A stretch of 64,000 nt of DNA from Phreatobacter sp. (GTDB lineage: Bacteria; Pseudomonadota; Alphaproteobacteria; Rhizobiales; Phreatobacteraceae). Shown piece by piece: positions 34,623 to 44,540 of this stretch. The position numbers were made by a program, and so were the translations under genes. Location: contig NZ_JAEULY010000016.1 in assembly GCF_016793595.1 (NCBI RefSeq), positions 32,001-96,000 of the forward strand, read 5' to 3'. How positions within the stretch are numbered: position 1 is the first letter of the stretch; each line of letters starts with the position of its first letter. The notes under the pieces are model-generated. The model had not been told where the DNA came from. It made no database searches and saw only the letters and a program-made list of their open reading frames with translations.

Positions 34623-37600
34623 TCAGGGCATCAGGCCGAGCCGCGCCAGCGCCGCGTCCATCAGTTCCGCCGGCAGCGGCATCACCGAACCATCCGCGGT
34701 CCAGATCAGCCAGGCCTCGGCCGGCCGGTCGGCATGGATCGAACCCAGCATCGCCCGATAGATCGCGAGCTGGGCGACATAGATGTCGGGAACGTCGGCC
34801 GTTGTGCCCGGCACGGCCTCGTTGGTCTTGTAGTCGGCGATGACAATGCGCTCGGGCGCGATCAGCAGCCGGTCGATCTGGCCGGAGACCGGGCGACCCG
34901 CGAGGCGGCCGGCGAGCGGCACCTCCGGCAGGCTGCCCGCGCCGAACAGGTCGGCAAGGCGCGGATCCCGCAGAAGGCCAAGCGCGGTACGGGCGATCTC
35001 CTCGCCAAGCGCGGCATCGAGATCCGGCTGGCCTGCGAGGAACCTCACGGCCGATTCGGCGCGCCGGTCGGCTGGCACTGCCGGCAGCGACTGCAGGAGA
35101 CGGTGGGTCAGCGTGCCGCGCAGCAGGGCCTGCCGCCGCCGCTCCGTTGCCTCGGGCGTCGCGAGCAGTCGCGGCGCGGCCGTATCGGCGTCCGAGGGCG
35201 TCACGCGGCGCAGCCGGACCGGCGTCGGCGGAGCATCGCGCCCGATCCAGTCCGGCAGCGCGACGGACGCCGGCGCCGAGGTCCGAGCCTCGTCCGCGGC
35301 GCCGATGCCGTCCGGGCCTCGCCGCCATCGGCGCACGGTGCCCTCGCCGTCATCGGCCGGCTCTTCGGCGGAGCCCCCGCCGAGCGCGCGGGCGATGAGG
35401 TCGTACCAGACGTCCGTCGTGGCCTTGCGCGGCCGCGCGCCGCAGACGATCAGCTTATCGGCGGCGCGCGTCATGGCGACATAGAGCAGGCGGTTGTACT
35501 CGTCGGCCTGGATGCCGCGCGCGGCCGCGCGCGCGAGGGCCACCGGCTCGACATCCGACTTCATCGAGGGCGACCAGACGAGCTGGGCAGGCGCGCCCTC
35601 CGGCATGTTCGGGCGGCGGATGCGGAACAGGCTGGGATCGTGCTGGCCGCCGGGCTTGCCCATCGTGTCGGCGAGGATGACGATGTCCGCCTCGAGACCC
35701 TTGGCGCCGTGGACGGTCATGACGCGCACCTCGTCGCGGCCGATCTCCATGTCGCGCTTCACCTCCAGCGTGCCGGCGCGCAGCATTGCGACGAAGCCGT
35801 GGAGGGTCGGGATATCCGTCGTCTCGAACGACAGCGCCAGGGACATGAACTCGTCGAGCGCATCCGCGGCCTCCGAGCCGAGCCGGGCGAGCATTCGCCG
35901 CCGCCCCTGATCGCGCGACAGCACGCGGCCGTAGAAGGCGGCCGGGGTGAGCGACAGCGCCTCCATGCGCCAGCGCGCCATGAGGCCGGCAGCCGCGTGG
36001 CCACTTTCGGCCAGCGCCTGCCACAGCGAGCCGTCGCGGCCGCTGGCGAGATCGAACAGCTCCTGCTCGTCCATGCCGACCAGCGGGCTTTTCAGCACAG
36101 ATGCCAGTGAGAGGTCGTCGTCCGGCGTCAGCAGGCAGTCGGCCAGCGCCATCAGGTCCATCACCGCGATATGCTCGCCGAGAACCAGCCGGTCTGCGCC
36201 GGCAACCGGTACGTCGGCATTCTTCAGGGCCCGGATGATCGCCTCGAACAGCGCGCCGCGGCGGCGCACCAGGATGAGCACGTCGCCGGCGCGGATCGGC
36301 TGCGCCTTGTCCGGCAGGCGGTCGCGCCGCGTGAGCCACAGGCGCACATGCGCCGCGATCCGCTGGGCAAGCTTCGCGACCGGATCGGCTGATGTGAGCG
36401 CATCGACCGGTGCCGGCCAGGGCGGCGGCTCATGTTCATCCTCCGGCTCGACAGCCGGCCAGAGCTCGACCATGCCCGGCGCCTCCGACCGGGCGGCCTC
36501 GTGGCCCTGCAGGACAGCATCCTCGATGGTCAGGCCCCGACGCGCCTCGGCGCCCTCGAAAACCGCATCGACCGCGCTGAGAACGGCTGCGGTCGAGCGG
36601 AACGAAAAAGTGAGATCCACGGTGCGAAAAGGCCGTTCCGCCTTGCCGAAGGCCGAGGCGAAATGCCGGCGCATCCGCCCGAACCAGGCGGGATCGGCCC
36701 CCTGGAACGAATAGATCGACTGCTTCTCGTCGCCGACGACGAACAGCGTCCGCGCCCCCTCGCGCGCGCCCTCGCCGGACGTGAATTCCTCGACCAGCCG
36801 CTCGACCAGCCGCCATTGGTCGGGGCTCGTGTCCTGCGCCTCGTCCACCAGGATGTGGTCGATGCCCTGGTCGAGCTTGTAGAGGATCCAGCGCGCGGAG
36901 ACGCGGTCGAAGAGTTCGCGCGTGCGGGCGATGAGGTCGGAGAAGTCCAGCGCCCCGCGCGCGGCCTTGCGGCGCTCGATCTCGGCGGACATGGCATGGG
37001 CGAGCGTCAGCAGCGCGCCGGTGCCGTCGCGCAGTCGCGCCGCCTTCAACTTGGCGCGCAGCGAGACGAGGCGTTCCTGCTCGGCAGTCAGCCGCGCGGC
37101 AAGCGCCGGCTCGGCGTCGCGCACCGGCTTGTTGACGACGGCCTTCCGCGGCTCGCCGGCCTTGGTGAAGAATATCTCCAGATAGGTCTGGCCGCCGTCC
37201 GCCTCCGTGGCCGCGAGGCTGAGAAGACCGGCCACTTCGCGGTCGCGCGTTGCTGTCGAGGCCTGCGTGATGGCGTCGGCGACGGCCGCCCACTCGGAGG
37301 CCGGGATCAGCGCCTCGCCGACAATGGCCGCTTCCAGCGCCGCCTCGGTCTCGCCCGGCATCAGACCGAGCGCGTCACCGAGGCTTTCGGCCACGCGCTC
37401 GATCGAGCCTTCCTGCCCGATCAGCCGCTCGATGTCCTCGCGCGCGGCGACGGCCTCGTCGAGAAGGTCGTCGACGGTCTGGTCGGCGGCGAGCGTCGAC
37501 AGGAAGGCGAAGGCCCGGCCGAGCCGGCCGGCGGGATTGGCCGCCGCCTCGAGCAGCACGGCGAGCCGCGCCCGCTGGGCGAGTTCGGCGCCGGCGCGAT

Positions 37601-38057
37601 CGTCCAGCACGGTGAACTGCGAGGCGACATTGGCCTCGAAGGGAAACTGGTGCAGCACGCGTTCGCAGAAGGCGTGGATGGTCTGCACTTTCAGGCCGCC
37701 GGGCGTCTCCAGCGCCTCGGCGAAGAGCCGCCGCGCGCGCCTGAGGCGGTCGCGCGAGGGCGCCTTGCCGTCGAGCTCGCCGAGCACCTTGACCAGGGCG
37801 ACATCGTCCATCAGCGCCCATTCGCCGAGCAGCGCGAAGACCCGGTTCGCCATGGTCGCCGCCGCGGCCTTGGTGAAGGTGAGACAGAGGATGGCGCCGG
37901 GCGGCGTGCCGGCCAGCATCAGGCGCACGACGCGGCGCGCCAGAACATAGGTCTTGCCGGAGCCGGCATTGGCCGCCACCCACGCCGAGACGGCGGGGTC
38001 GGAAGCCATGAGCTGCGCCGCGCTCGCCTTCGGCGGGACGAAGAAGCGCCGGGTCAT
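34623..38057 (-). CDS. addA: double-strand break repair helicase AddA
   Basis: A 1144-residue UvrD-type helicase-nuclease. Walker A is ANAGSGKT at residues 29-36, DEAQDTSPDQW is the Walker B region, VMTVHGAKGLEADIV is motif V/VI area, and the C-terminal RecB-type nuclease domain contains the IVIADYKTNEAVPG motif. With AddB it processes double-strand ends for RecA-dependent repair, the alphaproteobacterial counterpart of RecBCD. Its start overlaps the addB stop by 4 bases. The ATG at 38057 was chosen by the conserved N-terminus. trxA, often downstream in Rhizobiales, is not present. Confidence 0.95.
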   Translation of the reverse strand: MTRRFFVPPKASAAQLMASDPAVSAWVAANAGSGKTYVLARRVVRLMLAGTPPGAILCLTFTKAAAATMANRVFALLGEWALMDDVALVKVLGELDGKAPSRDRLRRARRLFAEALETPGGLKVQTIHAFCERVLHQFPFEANVASQFTVLDDRAGAELAQRARLAVLLEAAANPAGRLGRAFAFLSTLAADQTVDDLLDEAVAAREDIERLIGQEGSIERVAESLGDALGLMPGETEAALEAAIVGEALIPASEWAAVADAITQASTATRDREVAGLLSLAATEADGGQTYLEIFFTKAGEPRKAVVNKPVRDAEPALAARLTAEQERLVSLRAKLKAARLRDGTGALLTLAHAMSAEIERRKAARGALDFSDLIARTRELFDRVSARWILYKLDQGIDHILVDEAQDTSPDQWRLVERLVEEFTSGEGAREGARTLFVVGDEKQSIYSFQGADPAWFGRMRRHFASAFGKAERPFRTVDLTFSFRSTAAVLSAVDAVFEGAEARRGLTIEDAVLQGHEAARSEAPGMVELWPAVEPEDEHEPPPWPAPVDALTSADPVAKLAQRIAAHVRLWLTRRDRLPDKAQPIRAGDVLILVRRRGALFEAIIRALKNADVPVAGADRLVLGEHIAVMDLMALADCLLTPDDDLSLASVLKSPLVGMDEQELFDLASGRDGSLWQALAESGHAAAGLMARWRMEALSLTPAAFYGRVLSRDQGRRRMLARLGSEAADALDEFMSLALSFETTDIPTLHGFVAMLRAGTLEVKRDMEIGRDEVRVMTVHGAKGLEADIVILADTMGKPGGQHDPSLFRIRRPNMPEGAPAQLVWSPSMKSDVEPVALARAAARGIQADEYNRLLYVAMTRAADKLIVCGARPRKATTDVWYDLIARALGGGSAEEPADDGEGTVRRWRRGPDGIGAADEARTSAPASVALPDWIGRDAPPTPVRLRRVTPSDADTAAPRLLATPEATERRRQALLRGTLTHRLLQSLPAVPADRRAESAVRFLAGQPDLDAALGEEIARTALGLLRDPRLADLFGAGSLPEVPLAGRLAGRPVSGQIDRLLIAPERIVIADYKTNEAVPGTTADVPDIYVAQLAIYRAMLGSIHADRPAEAWLIWTADGSVMPLPAELMDAALARLGLMP

Positions 38058-41000
38058 TCGCCGCCTCCCGTAGCCGACCATTCCTTGACGCGCGCGAGAT
38101 GGGCGTAATCGTTGGAACGCCCGCCGACATATTTCGGCATGGTCCATGACCTGTAGCCCTGGGCCGGATTCTCATAGGCGTCGATCAGCGCCTTGAGGTT
38201 GGCGAGCGTCTCCGTGGCGACCTGCGCGGCGGGCCGGTCGAGCTTCACCGGCTTGAACTCGCCGGCGGGGTCGCGGCCGCCGAGCTTCACATAGAGGAAG
38301 CCGTCGACAAGGAGGCCGGGCGGGATGGCGGGGAAACCGCCGTTCAAGAGCACGGCGGCCTCGAGCGGCAGCTGCGGGTTGAGACCGACCATGACCTCGC
38401 GGTCGCCGGGCACGCTCCCCGTCTTGTAGTCGACGATTTCGGCCTTGCCGTCGATGGAGACGTCGATCCGGTCGGCTTTGGTGACCAGCGTGAACGTGCG
38501 CCCGGCAACGGTCTGCCAGTCGATACGGCCGAAGTCTTCGGCATGGACGGTCGGGAAGGCGAGGCGGCGCTCGGCATCGGCCGATGCGAACCAGTGCGCG
38601 ATGCGCGTGAAGCGCGGCCACCAGACCGCACGCACGGAGGGATCATCCCAGAATTCCGCGAAATGCTCGCGTCCGAGATCGAGCAGACGCGCCACCGGGT
38701 CGTCAGGCTGGCCTTTCGCAGTCACCTCGCGCGCGAAGGCGTCGAGCACGCCATGGATCAGCGTGCCGCGCTCGGCTGCGCCCGGCGCCTGGTCCAGCGG
38801 TTCGAGCGGCGCGAGGTGCAGGACGTGGCGCGCATAGACCGCATAGGGGTCGCGCTGCAGCGTCTCGATCTCGGTGACCGAGAGGTGATCGGGTCGGAGT
38901 GCCACCGGCGGCTTCGGCCCCGGGCGTGGCGCCGGCCGGGCCTCGCCGGCCCTCTCGAACGCGCCGGCCAGAGCCAGCCAGTCCGCCCCGCGCGCCCCGA
39001 GACCGGCCCATGCCTCCGGGCCCGCCACCGCCGCGAGCCGCTGGAGCCAGCGCGAGGGTACGGTCGGCACGCCGCCGGCTTTCGCGGCGCGGGTCATGAC
39101 CACGCGGGGATTGCCGAGAAGCTGGCAGAAGTCGTGGGCGGCAAGGCCGATCCGCCGCTCCGGCGGGTCGATGCCGAAGCTCGCGCGCATGGCGCGGTTG
39201 AGCCATGGGTCGAGCTTCGGGTCGCCCGGCCAGGAGCCCTCGACGAGACCGGCGAGCACGACGCAGTCGGCATCCAGAAGACGCGCCTCTGGCAGGCCGA
39301 GCACGCGGATGCGCGCGCCCGGATCGGCAGCGGTCCGCACGATCTCGGTGGCGGTCAGGGCGTCGAACGCCGGGGGATAGTCATCGGGCGGGACGGCGAA
39401 GGTCGTCGCCGGTCCCTGCATCGCCTTTTCGAGCAGGGCTACGGTCTCGCCAAGGCCGGGAGTCTCGGCATCGAGCCCGAGACTGCCGATGGCGGCGAGA
39501 TGAGCGCCCGCCAGCTCGGAGAGCATCGGCGCGGCATGCGCGCGCAAGTCTGCCAGCGGCGCCAGCGCGGCGATCACCTGATCCATCAGCGTGCGGCCCG
39601 CCGCCAGCGCGGCGGGGCTCACCCGGCTGGCGGGGTCGTGCAGCCGTTGCCTAACGTCGATTTCGACTCCGGCGAGCACCGCGGCATAGCCGGCAAGGCC
39701 GCCGGTCGGGCGCAGGCCGCGCAGCGCTTTCAACTCGATTGCCGCGATGGCGCCGGCCTTCTCCTCGCCGGAGAGGCCGAAGTCGATCGCGGGCTGCGAC
39801 AGCAGCGCGAGCAGATCGGCGGGCGCGGGTTCGTCGAGCGCCAGCGCGGCGACCAGCCGGGCGACCGCGCCAGCCGGCGTCGATGCGAGCGGCCGACCGC
39901 CGGAATCATCGACCGCGACGTTCCAGCGCGACAGCTCGGCAACGACCCGGCCGGCAATCGCCCGGTCCGGCGTGACGAGCGCCGCGGAGCGCTCGGGGTC
40001 TTCGGCGATCTCGCGCAGCAGGACAGCGATGGCGAGCGCCTCGTCCCGCTCGTTGGCGGCTTCGATGACGGCGAGCCCTGCCAGCGAAGGCGCGGCATCG
40101 CCCGGGATCCGCTCGGCCCATCGATCGGTGGTCGCCGCCGGCCGCATGGCCTCCGACAGCAGCGCCTCCCGGGCGGGGAGCGCTGGCGGCGCGAGCGCCT
40201 CGACCTCGTCGCGGGCGATGCCGAGATGGCTGATCAGGCGCTTCAGGCCGAATTGCGGGTGGGCATGGGCTGCGGCCGCGCCGCCGGTGCCGATGGCCTC
40301 CCATGCGGCATCGTCGAGGTTCTGGTCGAGACCCGGCAGGACCAGCGCCCCTCTGGCGTGGCGGGCGACGGTCGCCAGCAATTCGCGCGTCGCGGGGATC
40401 GAGCCGGTCGAGCCGGCTGCGACGATGGGGCCGGGCAGCGCCGCGAGCCGGATCGTCTCGGCCGCGATCAGCCGGTCGCGCCGCACCGCCGGCTCCTCCT
40501 GACCGATGGCCTCGAGGTGGGCGGGCCAGTGCTCCGTGGCGATGGCGAGAAAGGCGCGGGTCATGCGCCAGAACTCGTCGAGATTGGCATCCACGATGGC
40601 GTCGAGGCCAGTCCACGGCACTCGCTCGGTCTCGGCCTGGTCCATTAGACGCATCAGATCGGCCGCGAGCGACAGGGCGTCGCCGGTGGAGGTCGAGACG
40701 ACCAGCGGATCACGCTCGCCGAGCTTCATCACTGCGCGGTCGACCGAGGCAGCCCATTGCCGGACAAGGCCGGCCAGCGTCAGGCGCCGGTCCAGCGCCG
40801 GCATGGCGGGCGCGATGGTGTCGAGGCCGAGAACGTCGAGCGGGCTCGGATCGGCGAAGGCCCACTCGTCCTCGTCGACGTCGCCAATGGGCGCGATGCG
40901 TGGCAGCAGGACGGCCCGGTCCCCGGCAATTTCGGCGAAGACGTCGCGCATGGCACGGCAGGCGCGCCGGTTCGGCAGGAGGATGGTGCCCGAGGCGAGC

Positions 41001-41122
41001 GAAAGCGGGTCGGTCGCGTCAGGCCAGCCGGGTACCACGCGGCCGTCGAGGATCGCCGTCGCGAGTGTCCTCAGATGCGGCCTTGAGGCGGGAATGGTGA
41101 GGACACGCGGGCAGCTCGGCAT
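38054..41122 (-). CDS. addB: double-strand break repair protein AddB
   Basis: A 1022-residue AddB. N-terminal ASGTILLPNRRACRAM and internal helicase-like blocks (VLAGLVEGSWPGDPKLDPW, MTRAAKAGGVPTVPSRWLQR) are followed by a C-terminal RecB-type nuclease domain with HLSVTEIETLQRDPYAVYAR and AEIVDYKTGSVPG. It forms the AddAB complex with the downstream, overlapping addA. Upstream the start at 41122 is divergent from a solute-binding protein. The usual upstream neighbours in Rhizobiales (tsaE and nucleotidyltransferase genes) are absent. Confidence 0.95.
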   Translation of the reverse strand: MPSCPRVLTIPASRPHLRTLATAILDGRVVPGWPDATDPLSLASGTILLPNRRACRAMRDVFAEIAGDRAVLLPRIAPIGDVDEDEWAFADPSPLDVLGLDTIAPAMPALDRRLTLAGLVRQWAASVDRAVMKLGERDPLVVSTSTGDALSLAADLMRLMDQAETERVPWTGLDAIVDANLDEFWRMTRAFLAIATEHWPAHLEAIGQEEPAVRRDRLIAAETIRLAALPGPIVAAGSTGSIPATRELLATVARHARGALVLPGLDQNLDDAAWEAIGTGGAAAAHAHPQFGLKRLISHLGIARDEVEALAPPALPAREALLSEAMRPAATTDRWAERIPGDAAPSLAGLAVIEAANERDEALAIAVLLREIAEDPERSAALVTPDRAIAGRVVAELSRWNVAVDDSGGRPLASTPAGAVARLVAALALDEPAPADLLALLSQPAIDFGLSGEEKAGAIAAIELKALRGLRPTGGLAGYAAVLAGVEIDVRQRLHDPASRVSPAALAAGRTLMDQVIAALAPLADLRAHAAPMLSELAGAHLAAIGSLGLDAETPGLGETVALLEKAMQGPATTFAVPPDDYPPAFDALTATEIVRTAADPGARIRVLGLPEARLLDADCVVLAGLVEGSWPGDPKLDPWLNRAMRASFGIDPPERRIGLAAHDFCQLLGNPRVVMTRAAKAGGVPTVPSRWLQRLAAVAGPEAWAGLGARGADWLALAGAFERAGEARPAPRPGPKPPVALRPDHLSVTEIETLQRDPYAVYARHVLHLAPLEPLDQAPGAAERGTLIHGVLDAFAREVTAKGQPDDPVARLLDLGREHFAEFWDDPSVRAVWWPRFTRIAHWFASADAERRLAFPTVHAEDFGRIDWQTVAGRTFTLVTKADRIDVSIDGKAEIVDYKTGSVPGDREVMVGLNPQLPLEAAVLLNGGFPAIPPGLLVDGFLYVKLGGRDPAGEFKPVKLDRPAAQVATETLANLKALIDAYENPAQGYRSWTMPKYVGGRSNDYAHLARVKEWSATGGGE

Positions 41123-41335
41123 GATGGCTAGTCGTGGAGCGCCGCGCGCGGTTCGGCAAGGGGCTCTCTGGCAGCAGTGCACATCGCGGCGGCATGTCTG
41201 GACGATTGTCCTGCGAGAGGGTCGCCACGGGCGGCGCGATTGCCCAATCCCCGGTCATCGGCCGCCGACAACTTCGTCTCGACACATGCTGCACTGCAAC
41301 TAGCCTTTCGCGGCGCTGTTCGAGAGGGCTCTGCC

Positions 41336-42952
41336 ATGCCGCACTTTTTCCCTGACCGCCGCGACATCCTGAAGGCCGTGGCTGGCGCCACGGGTCTCGT
41401 CGCCGCGCCGTCCCTGCCGACCTTGGCGCAGGAGAGGGTCATCCGCTACGGCATCTCCATGGCCGACATCCCGCAGACGACGGGACAGCCGGATCGCGGC
41501 GCCGGCGGCTACCAGTTCACCGGCTATACGCTCTACGACCCGCTGGTGGCCTGGGAGATGAACGTCGCCGAACGTCCCGGCAAGCTGGTGCCGGGCCTTG
41601 CGACGGAATGGGTGACCGATCCCGCCGATAAGAAGAAGTGGGTGTTCAGGCTGCGGCCCGGCGTGAAATTCCATGATGGTTCGGCCTTCGATGCCGATGC
41701 GGTCGTGTGGAACTTCGAGAAGGTGCTGAATCCGCAGGCGGAGCATTTCGACCAGCGTCAGTCCTCGCAGGTACGCGCGCGGCTCCCTTCGGTCGCGAGC
41801 TGGCACAAGCTGGATGCGATGACCGTCGAGGTGACCACCAAAACGGTGGATTCGTTCTTCCCCTACCAGATGCTCTGGTTCCTGGTGTCGAGCCCGGCGC
41901 AGTACCAGAAGGTCGGGCGCGACTGGCAGAAATTCGCCATGGAGCCGTCGGGCACCGGGCCGTTCCGGCTCGGCCGTCTCGTGCCGCGCGAATTCGCCGA
42001 ACTCGTGCGCAATCCCGACTATTGGGACAAGTCGCGCATCGCGAAGGTTGACCGGATCATCCTGTCCTGCCTGCCCGAGCCGATCACCCGGACCAATGCG
42101 CTGCTCGCCAACACGGTCGATTTTATCGAGACGCCAGCGCCCGACGCAATGCCGCGCCTGAAGCAGGCGGGCTTCAGGCTGATCGACAACGTCACGCCGC
42201 ATGTCTGGAATTATCACCTCTCGACCCTGCCGGGCTCGCCCTGGACCGATATCCGCGCACGCAGGGCCGCGAACCTCGCCATCGACCGCGCCTCGGTGGT
42301 GGAGCTCATGGGTGGGCTCGCCCATCCCGCCTACGGTCAGGTCGACCGCTCGAACCCCTGGTTCGGCAAGCCGTCGTTCGAGATCAAGTACGACGTGGAT
42401 GCCGCCCGGAAGCTGATGGTTGAGGCCGGCTATTCGCGCTCAAGCCCTCTGAAGACGCAGTTCCTGATCGCGTCCTCCGGCTCCGGCCAGATGCTGTCCC
42501 TGCCGATGAACGAGCTCTGCCAGCAAATGCTCAAGGAGGCCTTCATCGAGGTCGATTTCAAGGTGGTCGAGCTCGAACCGCTCTACACCGCCTGGCGGCA
42601 GGGGGCGGCGCACGACTCGCTGAAAGGCATCACCGCCAACAACGTCGCTTATGTCACGTCGGACCCGCTCTACGCCTTCATCCGCTTCTTCCATTCCGGA
42701 CAGATCGCGCCGGTCGGGGTCAATTGGGGTCACTACAGGAACCCGGACGTGGACAAGCTGATCGACGCCGCGCTCGCGAGCACCAATGAGGCCGAGCAGA
42801 ACGCGCTGATGGCCAAGGTCCACGAGAAGGTGGTGGACGATGCGCTGCTGGTCTGGGTCGTCCACGACACCAACCCGCATGTCGCCGGCCCCAAGGTCGG
42901 CGGCTATACGCAGGCGCAGCACTGGTTCCAGGACCTGACGACGCTCGCGTGA
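41336..42952 (+). CDS. ABC transporter substrate-binding protein, family 5
   Basis: A 538-residue extracytoplasmic solute-binding protein of the peptide/nickel/opine type. It has a twin-arginine-like signal (PDRRDILKAVAGATGLVAAP, residues 6-25). Family blocks include LVPGLATEWV, WVFRLRPGVKFHDGSAFDA, GTGPFRL and ARRAANLAIDR. The specificity is unknown. No permease or ATPase genes lie beside it; upstream is addB, downstream a convergent oxidoreductase. It is therefore an orphan that must use a distant transporter or act as a sensor. Confidence 0.88.
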   Translation: MPHFFPDRRDILKAVAGATGLVAAPSLPTLAQERVIRYGISMADIPQTTGQPDRGAGGYQFTGYTLYDPLVAWEMNVAERPGKLVPGLATEWVTDPADKKKWVFRLRPGVKFHDGSAFDADAVVWNFEKVLNPQAEHFDQRQSSQVRARLPSVASWHKLDAMTVEVTTKTVDSFFPYQMLWFLVSSPAQYQKVGRDWQKFAMEPSGTGPFRLGRLVPREFAELVRNPDYWDKSRIAKVDRIILSCLPEPITRTNALLANTVDFIETPAPDAMPRLKQAGFRLIDNVTPHVWNYHLSTLPGSPWTDIRARRAANLAIDRASVVELMGGLAHPAYGQVDRSNPWFGKPSFEIKYDVDAARKLMVEAGYSRSSPLKTQFLIASSGSGQMLSLPMNELCQQMLKEAFIEVDFKVVELEPLYTAWRQGAAHDSLKGITANNVAYVTSDPLYAFIRFFHSGQIAPVGVNWGHYRNPDVDKLIDAALASTNEAEQNALMAKVHEKVVDDALLVWVVHDTNPHVAGPKVGGYTQAQHWFQDLTTLA

Positions 42953-42957
42953 GGCAA

Positions 42958-42979
42958 GGGGAGACGGCAACGCCTCCCC
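42958..42979. terminator. hairpin between convergent genes
   Basis: GGGGAG-A-CG and CG-C-CTCCCC form a 9-position stem with one A:C mismatch around a GCAA tetraloop, in the 40-base gap between two convergent stops. There is no T-run; a bidirectional terminator or 3' protective stem is likely. Confidence 0.4.
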
Positions 42980-42992
42980 CGCCCGTCTTCGA

Positions 42993-43904
42993 TCATGCGG
43001 GTGGCGTGTAGCCCTTCGGCAGGCGTGCCCGCTCGATCTGCGCGAGATCGCAGGCGACATCGACCATGGCCGAGAAGTCGTTCTGCCCGTAGCCGCGCGA
43101 GCGGGCCTGCGAGAAGGCCTCGCGCGCTGCCGCCGCGACGGGAACCGGCACGCGGGCCGCGTTCGCCGCCTGCACGATCAGCGTCAGATCCTTGTGCGCG
43201 AGGTCGATGGAGAAGCCCGGCTCGGTGTCGCCGGCCAGCACCTTGTTCGGCCAGTTGACCTTGAGCTGGCCGTTGGTCGCGGTGGTGCCGTAGAGCACGT
43301 CGAGGGTCTTGGCGAGATCGAGGCCGAAACGCTGCGACAGGCTCAGCGCCTCGGCATTGAGCTGGCAAAGAATAATGGCGAGGTAGTTGTTGACCAGTTT
43401 CATGCGCGTGCCCGCGCCCGGCCCGCCGGAATGATGGATCGTCGTGCCCATGGCGTTGAGCAGCGGCAGGACGCGCTGGTAGTCGGCATCGTCGGCGCCG
43501 ACCATGAACAGGCTCTGGCCGCGATCGGCATGCCAGGCGAGGCGGCCGATGGGGGCGTCCACGGCGGTCATGCCCCGCCGACGCGCCTCGCTGTGCAGCA
43601 GGTCGGTCGTATCGGGGTCGATGGTCGAGAGGTCGAGGATGAGCGTGCCGGGCTTCGCATGATCCAGAATGCCGCCGGGGGCGAGGATGACCTCGTGAAC
43701 CTCCTTGCCGGTCGGCAGCACGGTGACGACGATGTCGCAGGATGAGGCGATCTCGGCCGGCGTTCCGCGCTTGGCGCCAAGCTCGACCAGCGCCCGCACC
43801 GGCGCCTCGACCACGTCATGGACGGCGAGCGGGAAACCCTTGGTCTGAAGGTTCGAGGCCATGCCCCTGCCCATCTTGCCCAGCCCGATGAAACCGACCG
43901 TCAT
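42993..43904 (-). CDS. NAD(P)-dependent reductase, sulfolactaldehyde-reductase-like
   Basis: A 303-residue beta-hydroxyacid dehydrogenase. The cofactor loop is VGFIGLGKMGRGMASNL at residues 3-19, and the catalytic Lys169 is in GTRMKLVNN. Instead of the usual SGG motif it has DAPIGRLAWHADRG near 116, and further WPNKVLAGD and IDLAHKDL, which by recall resemble 3-sulfolactaldehyde reductase YihU more than 3-hydroxyisobutyrate dehydrogenase. The gene is divergent, 87 bases apart, from a two-subunit TPP decarboxylase of sulfopyruvate-decarboxylase type, which supports a C3-sulfonate role. Substrate remains inferred. Confidence 0.82.
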   Translation of the reverse strand: MTVGFIGLGKMGRGMASNLQTKGFPLAVHDVVEAPVRALVELGAKRGTPAEIASSCDIVVTVLPTGKEVHEVILAPGGILDHAKPGTLILDLSTIDPDTTDLLHSEARRRGMTAVDAPIGRLAWHADRGQSLFMVGADDADYQRVLPLLNAMGTTIHHSGGPGAGTRMKLVNNYLAIILCQLNAEALSLSQRFGLDLAKTLDVLYGTTATNGQLKVNWPNKVLAGDTEPGFSIDLAHKDLTLIVQAANAARVPVPVAAAAREAFSQARSRGYGQNDFSAMVDVACDLAQIERARLPKGYTPPA

Positions 43905-43991
43905 GCCTGTCCTCCCCATGTCTCTCTTGTGCGGCGGCCGGGCCGGCGTCATGGTCCGCCGCTCGCGAAGGATGCGGAGCCTAGCCAGCCG

Positions 43992-44540
43992 ATGAATGCC
44001 TTGCACCCTCAACCCACGCATGCCTCGCCCGCCGGCTGGCCAGGCGACATCTTCGCCGCGCTCAAGGCGGCCAGGGTGCGCCAGGTGGCCTATGTGCCGG
44101 ATGGCGGCCATGCCGAACTGATCCGCGCCGTCCATGCCGATCCGTCGATGGTCGCGATCCCGCTGACCACCGAGGAGGAAGGCGTCGCGCTGACCTCCGG
44201 CGCATGGCTCGGCGGCGACCGCGCCTGCCTGCTGATGCAGTCCTCGGGCGTCGGCAATTGCGTCAACATGTTCTCGCTGGTGCGGAACATGGGCGGCCCG
44301 TTCCTGACCTTCGTGACGATGCGCGGCGAGTGGGGCGAGTTCAATCCGTGGCAGGTGCCGATGGGCACGGGCACGCCCGACGCCTTCCGGCTGATGGGCA
44401 TTCATGTGCTGCGCGCCGATGAACCGCGTCAGGTCGGCCCTGCCGCCGCGGCCGGCGTCCGCATGGCCTACGAGGGCGGCAATGCCGTCGCCGTGCTGCT
44501 CGGTCAGCAGCTCGTCGGTGCCAAGGTGTTCGTGAAATGA
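43992..44540 (+). CDS. TPP-dependent decarboxylase alpha subunit (ComD-like)
   Basis: A 182-residue protein matching the N-terminal PYR half of TPP decarboxylases: YVPDGGHAELIRAV, IPLTTEEEGVALTSGAWLGG and LLMQSSGVGNCVNMFSL. The Glu in TTEEEG is the residue expected to activate thiamine diphosphate. Its length and split arrangement match the sulfopyruvate decarboxylase alpha subunit ComD; phosphonopyruvate decarboxylase is usually a single chain. It overlaps the beta-subunit gene by 4 bases. Sulfopyruvate decarboxylase yields sulfoacetaldehyde and CO2. The assignment rests on family resemblance. Confidence 0.82.
   Translation: MNALHPQPTHASPAGWPGDIFAALKAARVRQVAYVPDGGHAELIRAVHADPSMVAIPLTTEEEGVALTSGAWLGGDRACLLMQSSGVGNCVNMFSLVRNMGGPFLTFVTMRGEWGEFNPWQVPMGTGTPDAFRLMGIHVLRADEPRQVGPAAAAGVRMAYEGGNAVAVLLGQQLVGAKVFVK

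Noticed and set aside
36432-38108. Long plus-strand frame opposite addA
   Set aside because: Shadow of addA codon bias; no recognisable domain.
38543-40648. 701-codon plus-strand frame opposite addB
   Set aside because: Shadow of addB; composition not protein-like.
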